Position numbers and translations under genes: made by a program. From Gammaproteobacteria bacterium (GTDB lineage: Bacteria; Pseudomonadota; Gammaproteobacteria; Steroidobacterales; Steroidobacteraceae), in contig JANYLM010000143.1 of assembly GCA_025357835.1 (NCBI GenBank), positions 1-64,000 of the forward strand: DNA of 64,000 nucleotides, written 5' to 3'. The notes under the pieces were generated by a model. That model saw nothing but the letters and a program-made list of their open reading frames with translations. It was not told the origin of the DNA and ran no database searches. Shown in pieces: positions 28,524 through 36,886 of the stretch; the first letter of the stretch is position 1, and the number at the start of each line of letters is the position of its first letter.

Positions 28524-29542
28524 GCCACTACCCTGCCTGAATCCGCAGAAGCTTGCAAAGCACCGGCCAGGGAGCAGGCGAGGCCGGTCAGTGCGCTCCA
28601 TGCATCGCCCGCCGCCAGCCCCTTGATGACTCGATCCGCGTGGCTTGCCTGTCGGAGCAGGCGCGCCAGCGGCAGCTTGTTAAGCCTCGACAATGCACGC
28701 GGCGAAGGCGTAGCCGCCAGGTTCCAGCCGCTCCCGCGAACCGCGGAGCGCAGCCGGTCGCGTTCCCGGGCCTGCCACAGCCCGCGCAGCTCCCGCACCA
28801 GCGCCCATAAAATCAGCGTGGGCTCCACCCCTTCGCTCTTGAGCCCTAGCAGCACGCGCAAGGCTCGCTCCGCATCGCCGGCAGCGGCTGCTTCGGCGAG
28901 CTGGAACACGTCGTAGCGGGCGCTGTCGCCCACCGACCGTAACACCAGATCGGCGTTGATGGGCTCACCGTTGGCCAGCAAGCTTAACTTCTCGAGTTCT
29001 TGTTTCGCCGCCAGTAGATTTCCCTCCACCCGATCGACGATCAGCTGCGCCGCCGCCGGCTCAATATCCACGCTCAACTGCTTGGCGCGGGCACGTAGCC
29101 AACCCGGCAAAGCAGCCGTCTCCACCGGCCAAATAGGCACCCAGACCCCGTGCTTTTCCACGGCCCGTACCCAGGGAGCATCGCTCGCCTTCTTATCGAG
29201 TTTGTCGGTGACTATTAGGCACAGCACATCAGGCGGCGGCCGCTCCGCCAATTCCCCCAGCTGCTGCGCACCTTTGTCCGGCTTGCCGCTCGGCATCCGC
29301 AGCTCGAACAGACGCCGCTCAGCGAACAACGACATCGACTGGCTAGCATGGCGCAACCCGTCCCAGGCGAAACTGCGATCGATGAAAAACACCGTGCGAT
29401 CCGCATACCCCGCCGCCCTCGCGGCGGTGCGCACGGCATCCGCAGCCTCGCCGACCAACAGAGGTTCATCTCCGGAAACCAGGTACACGCCAGCCAAGCT
29501 CCGAGCCAGAGCGGCGGGTAATTGATCGGCGCTTAGACGCAA
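28520..29542 (-). CDS. holA: DNA polymerase III delta subunit
   Basis: Clamp-loader subunit that opens the sliding clamp. The 340 residues show YLVSGDEPLLVGEAADAVR near 20-38, an FELRMPSGKPDKGAQQL region, and the C-terminal LKSEGVEPTLILWALVRELRGLW, as in HolA. It heads the long minus-strand run. In many gammaproteobacteria lptE and leuS lie upstream; here the neighbour is a nitronate monooxygenase. Confidence 0.93.
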   Translation of the reverse strand: MRLSADQLPAALARSLAGVYLVSGDEPLLVGEAADAVRTAARAAGYADRTVFFIDRSFAWDGLRHASQSMSLFAERRLFELRMPSGKPDKGAQQLGELAERPPPDVLCLIVTDKLDKKASDAPWVRAVEKHGVWVPIWPVETAALPGWLRARAKQLSVDIEPAAAQLIVDRVEGNLLAAKQELEKLSLLANGEPINADLVLRSVGDSARYDVFQLAEAAAAGDAERALRVLLGLKSEGVEPTLILWALVRELRGLWQARERDRLRSAVRGSGWNLAATPSPRALSRLNKLPLARLLRQASHADRVIKGLAAGDAWSALTGLACSLAGALQASADSGRVVA

Positions 29543-29577
29543 ATAGAACGCCTCAGATGGGAATGGCGGCGATTATC

Positions 29578-30561
29578 TCAATCTACCGGCAGCAATGCTT
29601 GTTTATTGATCCGCGTACGCGCCGCCTCATACTCCCCCGCCATTGCATCGACGAGCGCCGCAACCGACTCGACGTCGTGAATGCCGCTGACGCTCTGCCC
29701 GGCGCTCCAAATATCCCGCCACGCCTTGAATTCCGCACTGCCGCCGCTGCCGAAATTCATTTTCGTCTTATCACCCTCGGGAAGCTTGTCGGGATCGAGG
29801 CCTGCGCGCACCACGCTGCCGCGCAAGTAGTTGCCGGCCACGCCGCTGAACAATGAGGTGTAAACGATGTCTTCGCCGCGACTGTCGACCAGCATTTGCT
29901 TGTACTCGGCGCTGGCGTTGCCTTCGTCGGTGGCGATGAAACGTGTCCCGAGATACGCCAGATCCGCACCCATTGCCTGCGCAGCCAACACGTCGGCGCC
30001 CGTGCTCATGGCACCCGACAGAATGATGGTTCCCGGATAAACCTCGCGAATCTGCTTGACCAAGGCAAACGGGCTAAGCACGCCGGCATGCCCCCCCGCC
30101 CCTGCGCACACCGCGATAATGCCGTCGACCCCCTGTGCCGCGGCCTTTTCGGCGTGGCGTAAATTGATGACATCGTGAAACACCACGCCGCCGTAGCCAT
30201 GCACTGCGGCCACCACTTCCGCCGGGGGGCGAAGGCTGGTGATGATAATGGGCACGCGATGCTTCACGCACAGAGCGACATCGTGCTCCAGGCGATCGTT
30301 GCTGCTATGCACGATCTGATTAACCGCGAACGGCGCCACCGTGACTTGGCGGTTCGCGCGACTGTAGGCCGCGAGTTCGCCGGTAATCTCGGCGAGCCAG
30401 TCATCCAGCTGCGCCGCGGGCCGCGCGTTCAGTGCGGGGAAGGAGCCGACGATGCCGGCCTTGCATTGTGCGAGCACCAGGCGCGGAGTGGAGACGATGA
30501 ACATCGGAGCGCCGATGACGGGTAGTCTCAAGCGGCCATTCAGAATCTCAGGGATGGGCAT
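29578..30561 (-). CDS. Nitronate monooxygenase family FMN protein
   Basis: TIM-barrel FMN enzyme of the nitronate monooxygenase/2-nitropropane dioxygenase family, 327 residues. RLPVIGAPMFIVS opens the barrel. AVCAGAGGHAGVLSPFALV holds the catalytic His and phosphate-binding glycines. ILSGAMSTGADVLAAQAMGADLAYLGTRFIAT binds FMN phosphate. Such enzymes detoxify nitronates such as propionate 3-nitronate; some members act on other substrates. It is followed, after 35 bases, by holA on the same strand. Confidence 0.87.
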   Translation of the reverse strand: MPIPEILNGRLRLPVIGAPMFIVSTPRLVLAQCKAGIVGSFPALNARPAAQLDDWLAEITGELAAYSRANRQVTVAPFAVNQIVHSSNDRLEHDVALCVKHRVPIIITSLRPPAEVVAAVHGYGGVVFHDVINLRHAEKAAAQGVDGIIAVCAGAGGHAGVLSPFALVKQIREVYPGTIILSGAMSTGADVLAAQAMGADLAYLGTRFIATDEGNASAEYKQMLVDSRGEDIVYTSLFSGVAGNYLRGSVVRAGLDPDKLPEGDKTKMNFGSGGSAEFKAWRDIWSAGQSVSGIHDVESVAALVDAMAGEYEAARTRINKQALLPVD

Positions 30562-30690
30562 GTACGGCTCCGCGCCGGGTAGGGATTATTGACGGGCTTC
30601 TGTCATTATGGCGTAGTCCGCTGCGCTGCACACGTTCCTGAACGGGTCTCCCTACTCATCACTATCTGTGAACCAACCACCGGAATCACC

Positions 30691-31494
30691 ATGCAATTTG
30701 ACACTCTGCTATTCGAGCGGCGAGAAGACATCGCGCACGTCACTCTCAACCGGCCGGATAGGTTGAATGCACTGAATTTGGCGTTGATCACGGACTTGCG
30801 CGCGGCCGCGGCAGCCATCGACTCCGATCATGGCATTCGCGCCGTCGTGCTCACCGCTTCCGGCCGCGCCTTTTGTTCCGGCGCGGATCTTATGGGCGAT
30901 GATCTTCTGGGCGATCCGCAGCGCAGCCGCGGCGAGAATATCGGTGCCAGCTTACGGGAATATTTCAATCCCATGGTGAACGCCTGGTATCAATTGCGCA
31001 TGCCGGTGGTGGTCGCCGTCAATGGCGTCGCAGCGGGTGCTGGGGTGAGTCTCGCGCTGGTCGGCGACATTGTTCTGGCGGCGCGCTCCGCGACATTTCT
31101 GCAGTTGTTCGCGCCCAAACTCGGTCTCATGCCCGATCTTGGCAGTACCTTTCACTTGCCCCGCTTGGTGGGTACGGCGCGCGCCAAGGGCCTGGCCTTG
31201 CTCGGCGATGCGCTGACGGCCGCGGATGCGGCGAGCTGGGGGCTCATCTGGGCCTGCGTGGACGATGCAGCGCTGCTGGCACAATCGGAATCGGTCGCAC
31301 AACGGCTCGCCGCCGGACCCACCCAAGCGTTCCAACGCATCAAAGCAGTCTTCAATGTGGAACCGCCCCGCACTCTCGACCAACAATTGGCACTGGAGGC
31401 AGTGGCACAGGCCGAGCTTGGCGACACACACGACTTTGCGGAAGGCGTGCAGGCGTTTCGCCACAAGCGGGTGCCGAATTTCAAGGGCAAGTAG
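30691..31494 (+). CDS. Enoyl-CoA hydratase/isomerase family protein
   Basis: Crotonase-fold protein, 267 residues. HVTLNRPDRLNALN and GRAFCSGADL form the first oxyanion-hole segment; VAVNGVAAGAGVSLALVGDIVLA forms the second. It is closest in pattern to PaaG/PaaF-like hydratases or isomerases; the substrate cannot be fixed from sequence. ATG at 30691 is chosen; an earlier in-frame start lacks support. It is isolated on the plus strand between minus-strand genes. Confidence 0.85.
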   Translation: MQFDTLLFERREDIAHVTLNRPDRLNALNLALITDLRAAAAAIDSDHGIRAVVLTASGRAFCSGADLMGDDLLGDPQRSRGENIGASLREYFNPMVNAWYQLRMPVVVAVNGVAAGAGVSLALVGDIVLAARSATFLQLFAPKLGLMPDLGSTFHLPRLVGTARAKGLALLGDALTAADAASWGLIWACVDDAALLAQSESVAQRLAAGPTQAFQRIKAVFNVEPPRTLDQQLALEAVAQAELGDTHDFAEGVQAFRHKRVPNFKGK

Positions 31495-31578
31495 CCCCGC
31501 AAGGGAGACGCCGCCGGGCAACTAAATCACGGCCGATGCAGCGCCATCGTCGCGGCGAAATTCGCAGGGTTGTGCGCG

Positions 31579-33204
31579 CTACCGTGTGGCAGCGGCCGCC
31601 GAGCTGTCGCTCACCGCGTCATCGACACTGGAGTATTCGAGCCCGGCGGCGGGCAGCTGGGTGAAATTGGCGCGCAACAACGCATCGCGGCTGGCTTCTT
31701 TCAAGCGTGCCACGCGTATGTCGATGTTACGCGCGGCGAGCCATACAGCGAACTCTCCCAGGCTTTCCAGCGCCGTGCCGTCCAGGTCCGGCGATTCCTC
31801 GAGACTGAAAATCACGAGGCGTACGTCGGTCTGCTGCAATACGCGGTGGCGCGCAAGCACCAGCAGCGGCTCAGCATTCGCGAAGAACAAAGGCTCTTCG
31901 GGTCGCAGCACCAGAATACCTGGTGTGCACTCCGCCTGCGGAAAGCGCGCGACATTGACGAAATCGTGTGCACCCCTGCGGCCGAGCACGGCAAGGCGCG
32001 GACTGGACAATGAATGCAGCAGCATCGCCAGACTGAAAGCGATCGCCGCCAGCAGGCCGTTGAGCATGCCGAACACTATGACTGCTGCCACCGCCGTCAG
32101 CGTGACCAGCCGATCGCGCTGCCAGCGAAAGTACGGTCTGAAAACGGCGAGGCGCAGCGATTTACTGACCGCATGGATGACGATGGCGGCCAAGACCGGA
32201 GAGGGGATGAGTTCGATCCACGGCAGAAATAACAGCACCAGGGCCAGCACCGTCGCGGCCGCGACCAGGCCGGCGGCGCGCGACTGTGCGCCCGCCGCTT
32301 CATTCGCAGATGTGCCTGAATACCCTGCGCCAACCGGCGTTCCATGAAACGCTCCCGATATGACATTGGCGACACCGAGTGCGATCAAATCGCGATTCGG
32401 CTGCACGGCGTCGTTGTGCTTCAGCGCGAAGCTGCGAATCGCACTGTAGGATTCCGCATACAGAATGAACATCAGCGCCAGCGCGAACTCCACCAGCGGC
32501 AGCCAATGCCCTCCCGCAGGCATCTCAATTGCCGGCATTTCAAGGACCAGATGGATGGGTCCGGTCAGCACTACTCCGTGGGAGGTCAGCCACGGAGCCG
32601 CGGCAATTCCGGCGACAATCACGACTAGAACACCCGGAAAATGTCGGACTCGCTCTAGCGTGAACAGACCCAGCAGGGCACATAGAGCAACTGCAAGACT
32701 GGCCGGCTGCCAGGCGCCGACGTTGCGAAAAATCTCCGCCAGCAAGGGCAGGAAGTCCGTGCTTTGCACATGCATCCCGACGACGTGCGGCCACTGCTTC
32801 ACCGCGATCACCAGCGCCAGCCCAAACGAAAAGCCGCGCAACACCGGCCGCGCGATCAGATTCGACATCGCTCCGAACCGGGCGCAGCCGGCCAGCAGGA
32901 AGGCGATTCCAGTGGCACACACCAGGATCGAGGCAAACGCAACACGTTGGCCGCCGGCGTTAGCGCCCAGCGCCAAGGTCGCCGCCGCGAACACCGCTGC
33001 GGACGACGACGTGGCCGTGACGATGGCATAGCGGCTGCGCCCAATGAGGGCATAGCAGGTGAGCCCCGCGAACAATCCGATCACACCCGCCTGAGGCGGC
33101 AAGCCGGCCAAGCCTGAATAGGCAACCGCCTCGGGCAGCAACAGCCCGGCGAGCGCCAAACCGGCCAGGGCATCCGCCGCACCAAATGCACCGATTTTGT
33201 TCAT
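31579..33204 (-). CDS. SulP-family anion transporter with C-terminal STAS domain
   Basis: Inner-membrane protein of the SLC26/SulP group, 541 residues. The N-terminal GLLLPEAVAYSGLAGLPPQAG is the family signature; about twelve hydrophobic segments follow, then a cytoplasmic STAS domain (about 430-530) with VIFSLEESPDLDGTALESL. Substrates in the family include sulfate, bicarbonate and dicarboxylates; none can be assigned here. ATG at 33204 overlaps the stop of the ParB-like gene (ATGA), so the two are translationally coupled. Confidence 0.88.
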   Translation of the reverse strand: MNKIGAFGAADALAGLALAGLLLPEAVAYSGLAGLPPQAGVIGLFAGLTCYALIGRSRYAIVTATSSSAAVFAAATLALGANAGGQRVAFASILVCATGIAFLLAGCARFGAMSNLIARPVLRGFSFGLALVIAVKQWPHVVGMHVQSTDFLPLLAEIFRNVGAWQPASLAVALCALLGLFTLERVRHFPGVLVVIVAGIAAAPWLTSHGVVLTGPIHLVLEMPAIEMPAGGHWLPLVEFALALMFILYAESYSAIRSFALKHNDAVQPNRDLIALGVANVISGAFHGTPVGAGYSGTSANEAAGAQSRAAGLVAAATVLALVLLFLPWIELIPSPVLAAIVIHAVSKSLRLAVFRPYFRWQRDRLVTLTAVAAVIVFGMLNGLLAAIAFSLAMLLHSLSSPRLAVLGRRGAHDFVNVARFPQAECTPGILVLRPEEPLFFANAEPLLVLARHRVLQQTDVRLVIFSLEESPDLDGTALESLGEFAVWLAARNIDIRVARLKEASRDALLRANFTQLPAAGLEYSSVDDAVSDSSAAAATR

Positions 33205-33824
33205 TGATCGGACGATGGGCCGCACCAGCCGGGTAGAAAGTCCGCGTCGCCGCTCTTAGCCAGCTTCAAGGCCCGAACCAGCGCGGCGGGGAAGTTGTCC
33301 TCGAGGAGCTTGCTCTTGATCTGCCGACGTAGGAAGTCCGCCCACAGGAATTCGCTGAACGGCGTCGTATCCTTCGCAAAGCCGCCGCTCTGGCGCAGTT
33401 CGCCGGCCAGACTGCGAAACGGATCGTCCACCAAACCCGAGATCCGCTTCGGCACCTCATCGTATCCACGCCTGCGGCCGCTTGCGTCGAAGGGGTGCAG
33501 CCAGCCGCGGTTGTCCAGAAACACCCAGAAGGCATCGCGCGGTAGCCGCCGCAGATCGGCGACCACCGTGGTCGCTATATTCTTGACGCCCTCCTGGTAC
33601 AGAGCCAGGGTCAAGTGATGATGATCGATTACGTAGTACTCTTCTTTCGGGCCCCAAATGACAGGGATCAGGTGTTTGCCGAGGAAATCCGCCTTCTTTC
33701 GATCCGGATGATCGCGCCAGCTCTTGCGTTTGGCCGTCACTTCGCGCATTCCGACCGTGATTTGTGTGGGCCGAAGGACCGCGATCGACACAGGATGGAT
33801 GCGGGGTTCTCTGGGTAAGGTCAT
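33201..33824 (-). CDS. ParB-like nuclease family protein (ParBc_2 type)
   Basis: The 207-residue protein resembles the putative ParB-like nuclease family (Pfam ParBc_2), not chromosomal ParB: an N-terminal LRPTQITVGMREV, a central YYVIDHHHLTLALYQEG with a His run, and a C-terminal helical segment with SEFLWADFLRR. No helix-turn-helix is seen. The function of the family is unknown. AGGAG precedes the ATG by six bases. Its coupling to a SulP transporter and to a former MarR gene suggests a small regulated unit. Confidence 0.78.
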   Translation of the reverse strand: MTLPREPRIHPVSIAVLRPTQITVGMREVTAKRKSWRDHPDRKKADFLGKHLIPVIWGPKEEYYVIDHHHLTLALYQEGVKNIATTVVADLRRLPRDAFWVFLDNRGWLHPFDASGRRRGYDEVPKRISGLVDDPFRSLAGELRQSGGFAKDTTPFSEFLWADFLRRQIKSKLLEDNFPAALVRALKLAKSGDADFLPGWCGPSSDQ

Positions 33825-33833
33825 TGTTTTCTC

Positions 33834-33999
33834 CTACACCTCGCGGCTGCGTTTCATCAACTTGTCCAAAATAACATCCAGCTGCTGGAGCTCTTGATCG
33901 TTCAACACGGCGAGGTACCATGTCCGAGATCGACCAGCCGCCGCGACGCACGAGAGACGCGCGTCTCATGCATGCTCGCGTGCTCGACCACTTCGTTAT
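33834..33999 (-). pseudogene. Decayed MarR-family regulator fragment
   Basis: On the minus strand, 33997-33916 in one frame encodes a MarR recognition-helix stretch, NEVVEHASMHETRVSRASRR followed by LVDLG. From about 33916 to the TAG at 33834 a different frame encodes a MarR dimerisation helix: LAVLNDQELQQLDVILDKLM, then KRSREV. The wing between them (roughly 40-50 residues) is missing and the frame changes, so an internal deletion is likely. Stops lie just upstream and no N-terminal domain is found. The fragment ends nine bases before the ParB-like gene, so it was probably the first gene of that operon. Confidence 0.68.
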
Positions 34000-34350
34000 T
34001 CTATTATTCCGTGCTCAAGACTTATGAACGCACTCCCTCGGCGTCGACACCGGACAAAGCCTAACACGCTCGCGGCTACCGAAGTGCCACAGACCAAACT
34101 CGCGACCGCGGCACGGTATCCACGCTCGTATTGGACCGCGGGCGGAACGCCCGAGGGGCTTTGACAACGAAACAACTTCGGCCCAATACTAGCCATGATC
34201 GCGCCGCCGCGACTCCGTCGGTGCCCCGATTGCAGCGCAGACGCGGGCACGACAGTGATTGTCTTCTAATGATTCGAATTATTAAAGTCGCAACGGCACA
34301 CCGTATGCCGACACGGGATTCTAAATTTCGCTTTCGCCGGGAGGATACCA
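34000..34350. other. Noncoding stretch upstream of the TonB receptor
   Basis: No credible gene on either strand: frames here are short or lack a ribosome-binding site and any recognisable domain. The stretch presumably carries the promoter of the TonB-dependent receptor gene, but no clear -10/-35 pair or Fur-like site is evident. An AT-rich patch lies near 34261-34285. Confidence 0.5.
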
Positions 34351-36798
34351 ATGGGGACATCAAAGAATCACCTTGCCTGGATCGGAGCTACCGCATTGAT
34401 TGGATCATTGCGAGTGTTCGCCGCCGACAGCGTGGCGCCAGCCACCGAACTGGAAACGATTACTGTTACCGCACAGAAACGCAGCGAAAGCCTGCAGGAT
34501 GTGCCGCTTTCCATCACCGCCATTGATGCACGCAATTTGCAACAGAAAGCAATATATAGTTTCTTCGACTACGGCGGGAAGGTACCCAATCTAGCGTTCG
34601 CCGATACCGGGGACGGTAGCGGCACGGCACGGACCATATCGATTCGCGGCATCTCGGGCGACGGCACCACCGGGTTCTATATCGACGAGACGCCGGTACC
34701 GGACTCTATCGATCCGCGGATCGTCGACATCCAGCGCATCGAGGTTTTGCGCGGGCCGCAGGGAACTCTATACGGCGCTCGTTCCATGGGCGGCACAGTT
34801 CGCCTTATCACTGAACAGCCAAACCTCAATGACGCCGACGGCAGGCTGCGAATGAGCGGCGGCAAGACATGGAATGCGGTTAGCCCGGATTACGGGGTCG
34901 ACGGCGCCTTCAATGTGCCGCTCATCCAAGACACAATGGCGTTGCGGGCAGTATTATTCTTTCAACACGACGCCGGATTCTTCACGCGTCGCTATTTGGC
35001 GAACCCAGCCGATGCCGCCAATCTGCCGCCGGCCACCAACCCGACCACGCTCGGCAGCTTGCCGACCGCCACTACCGACGGTGTGGGGCGCGTTAATAGT
35101 TACGGCGGCGCAGTGTCACTGGCGATCAAGCCGAACAATGCCTTGATGATCACACCGCGGATTATGTACCAGCAATCGAAAGCGAATGGGCTCTTGTACG
35201 CCGACGGCGGATCGTATCCCGTGCCGGTGCCAGCGACGTTCGTAAACGCGCCGAACATGCATCCGGCCGGCTACATGCAAAACCGGTTCTTCAATCTTCC
35301 GGAGCGCAGCGACGATGCCTGGACTCTGGCTTCGGTGGGAGTCAAATACGAAGCAAGCGCGTTCGCCTTCCTTTCCTCCACATCGTATTTTGACCGGACA
35401 GTTGACGAGACCGAAGACCAAAGTGATTTCATCTGGCAGAACCTTCTGGCGCCGTTCGACGGGATTCCTCTTGGTGACGCGACCAACCCGAACACGCCTG
35501 CATACAAGGCTGTACCAATAGCCACGACCATTCGCGAACTCAAGCAAATTCACCGCTTCGTGCAGGAGTTTCGCTTCACATCGAAACTGTCCGGACCTTG
35601 GGCATACGTCGCCGGAATCTATTTTTCGGATACGCGAGGCCGCGTGCCGTATGCGGGCTACTATCCACCGTCGCTCGCCCCTGGCATCAGTCAGACCGGG
35701 GGATTCGTTGTGCAGGGCATCCCAGGATTGCCGATTCCGGTCAATCCCGCGATCCCCGACGAAATCTTCGGTCAGGACTATCAAACTCGAGTCAGTGAGC
35801 CGGCGATCTACGGAGAGATGTCCTACCATTTCGATGAACAGTGGGCGATGACGGTCGGGCTGCGAGGCTATCGGATCAAAACGCAGACTGGCGGATATCT
35901 GGAAGGAATTGCCTTCGGTGGGCCACGCATCAACGACCCGGATCAATCGTTCACGGAAAGCGGGGTGAATCCCAAGCTCGGACTCGATTACAAGCTGTCC
36001 TCCGATAAGCTGCTGTACGCGCAGATCGCACGTGGCTTCCGGCCCGGCGGCCTCGTCCCCTCGATTCCCGGCAACAGCGTCGTGGACCCGCTCCTCTGCT
36101 TCCAGCAGCTGCAGGCACTCGGCTACATCAGTGCCAGCCAGACGAAGAGTTACAAGTCGGACAGCCTCTGGAACTATGAGCTCGGTGCGAAGACCGCGTG
36201 GGCGGACAACCGCGTCACCCTCGACGGTGCCGTGTTCTTGGTCAAATGGAATAAGATCCAGCAGAGCGTGGCCTTGCCGTGCGGATTTCAATTTCGCGCA
36301 AATTCAGGGGCGGCAGAGATCAAGGGAGCTGAACTCGAGGCGCATGTGCGACCGGCCGCAGGGCTCGACCTGTCCGCCGGTCTCGGCTACCAGCGCGCCC
36401 GCATCACCGAAGCTAGCGCCCTCTTACCGACACTCAAGGTCGGCGACCGGGTCTACCAAGTTCCGGATTGGACCGGCAATGCGTCGGCGACATACACCGT
36501 GCCACTCGCAGAAACACGCAGCTTTGTCAGCACTTTGAGCTACTCCTACACGGGGGACAGCGTCAGTGCCAGTGTCAATGCGAACTTCCCGCGCGTACGG
36601 CCGAGCTACAACATTCTCGATCTGCGGCTTGCCTACGACGTCGGCAGCTATGAACTCGCGCTGATCGGGAAAAATCTCACCAATGTGGAGGCAAACCTGG
36701 GTGACAACCGCTCGCTCGCCGCAGAAACGCTGGGGCGCCCGCGTCTTGTAGTCAATCCGCCGCGAATGATCGGCGCAGAGTTCCGGATGAAGTTCTAG
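34351..36798 (+). CDS. TonB-dependent outer-membrane receptor
   Basis: The 815-residue receptor has a signal peptide (cleavage near residue 25, FA-AD), a TonB box within ETITVTAQKR (about 33-42), a plug with DVPLSITAIDA, ISIRGISGDG and RIEVLRGPQGTLYGARSMGG, and a beta-barrel ending in Phe as expected for Bam recognition. GGAGG lies six bases before ATG. The general pattern resembles receptors of the sphingomonad/Caulobacter type used for organic compounds, so uptake of the substrate of the adjacent convergent catabolic cluster is possible. Siderophore uptake is the alternative; no Fur box was seen upstream. Confidence 0.92.
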   Translation: MGTSKNHLAWIGATALIGSLRVFAADSVAPATELETITVTAQKRSESLQDVPLSITAIDARNLQQKAIYSFFDYGGKVPNLAFADTGDGSGTARTISIRGISGDGTTGFYIDETPVPDSIDPRIVDIQRIEVLRGPQGTLYGARSMGGTVRLITEQPNLNDADGRLRMSGGKTWNAVSPDYGVDGAFNVPLIQDTMALRAVLFFQHDAGFFTRRYLANPADAANLPPATNPTTLGSLPTATTDGVGRVNSYGGAVSLAIKPNNALMITPRIMYQQSKANGLLYADGGSYPVPVPATFVNAPNMHPAGYMQNRFFNLPERSDDAWTLASVGVKYEASAFAFLSSTSYFDRTVDETEDQSDFIWQNLLAPFDGIPLGDATNPNTPAYKAVPIATTIRELKQIHRFVQEFRFTSKLSGPWAYVAGIYFSDTRGRVPYAGYYPPSLAPGISQTGGFVVQGIPGLPIPVNPAIPDEIFGQDYQTRVSEPAIYGEMSYHFDEQWAMTVGLRGYRIKTQTGGYLEGIAFGGPRINDPDQSFTESGVNPKLGLDYKLSSDKLLYAQIARGFRPGGLVPSIPGNSVVDPLLCFQQLQALGYISASQTKSYKSDSLWNYELGAKTAWADNRVTLDGAVFLVKWNKIQQSVALPCGFQFRANSGAAEIKGAELEAHVRPAAGLDLSAGLGYQRARITEASALLPTLKVGDRVYQVPDWTGNASATYTVPLAETRSFVSTLSYSYTGDSVSASVNANFPRVRPSYNILDLRLAYDVGSYELALIGKNLTNVEANLGDNRSLAAETLGRPRLVVNPPRMIGAEFRMKF

Positions 36799-36835
36799 CG
36801 AGGCTATTCGATTACCACCGGCCGGGACTGAAACC

Positions 36836-36872
36836 TCGAAAGCGCGCAGGCTGCCAACTGCGCTGCTTTCGA
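36836..36872. terminator. Hairpin between the convergent TonB receptor and old-yellow-enzyme genes
   Basis: An imperfect inverted repeat of about 13 bp (36836-36849 with 36858-36872, one bulged T) lies between the two convergent stops. No long T run follows, so termination strength is uncertain. Its place suggests a shared bidirectional terminator. Confidence 0.4.
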
Positions 36873-36886
36873 CGCGAGCTTAGGAA

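Noticed and set aside
35116-36291. 391-codon minus-strand frame opposite the TonB receptor
   Set aside because: The receptor has a signal peptide, TonB box and terminal Phe on the plus strand; the opposite frame has no recognisable feature.
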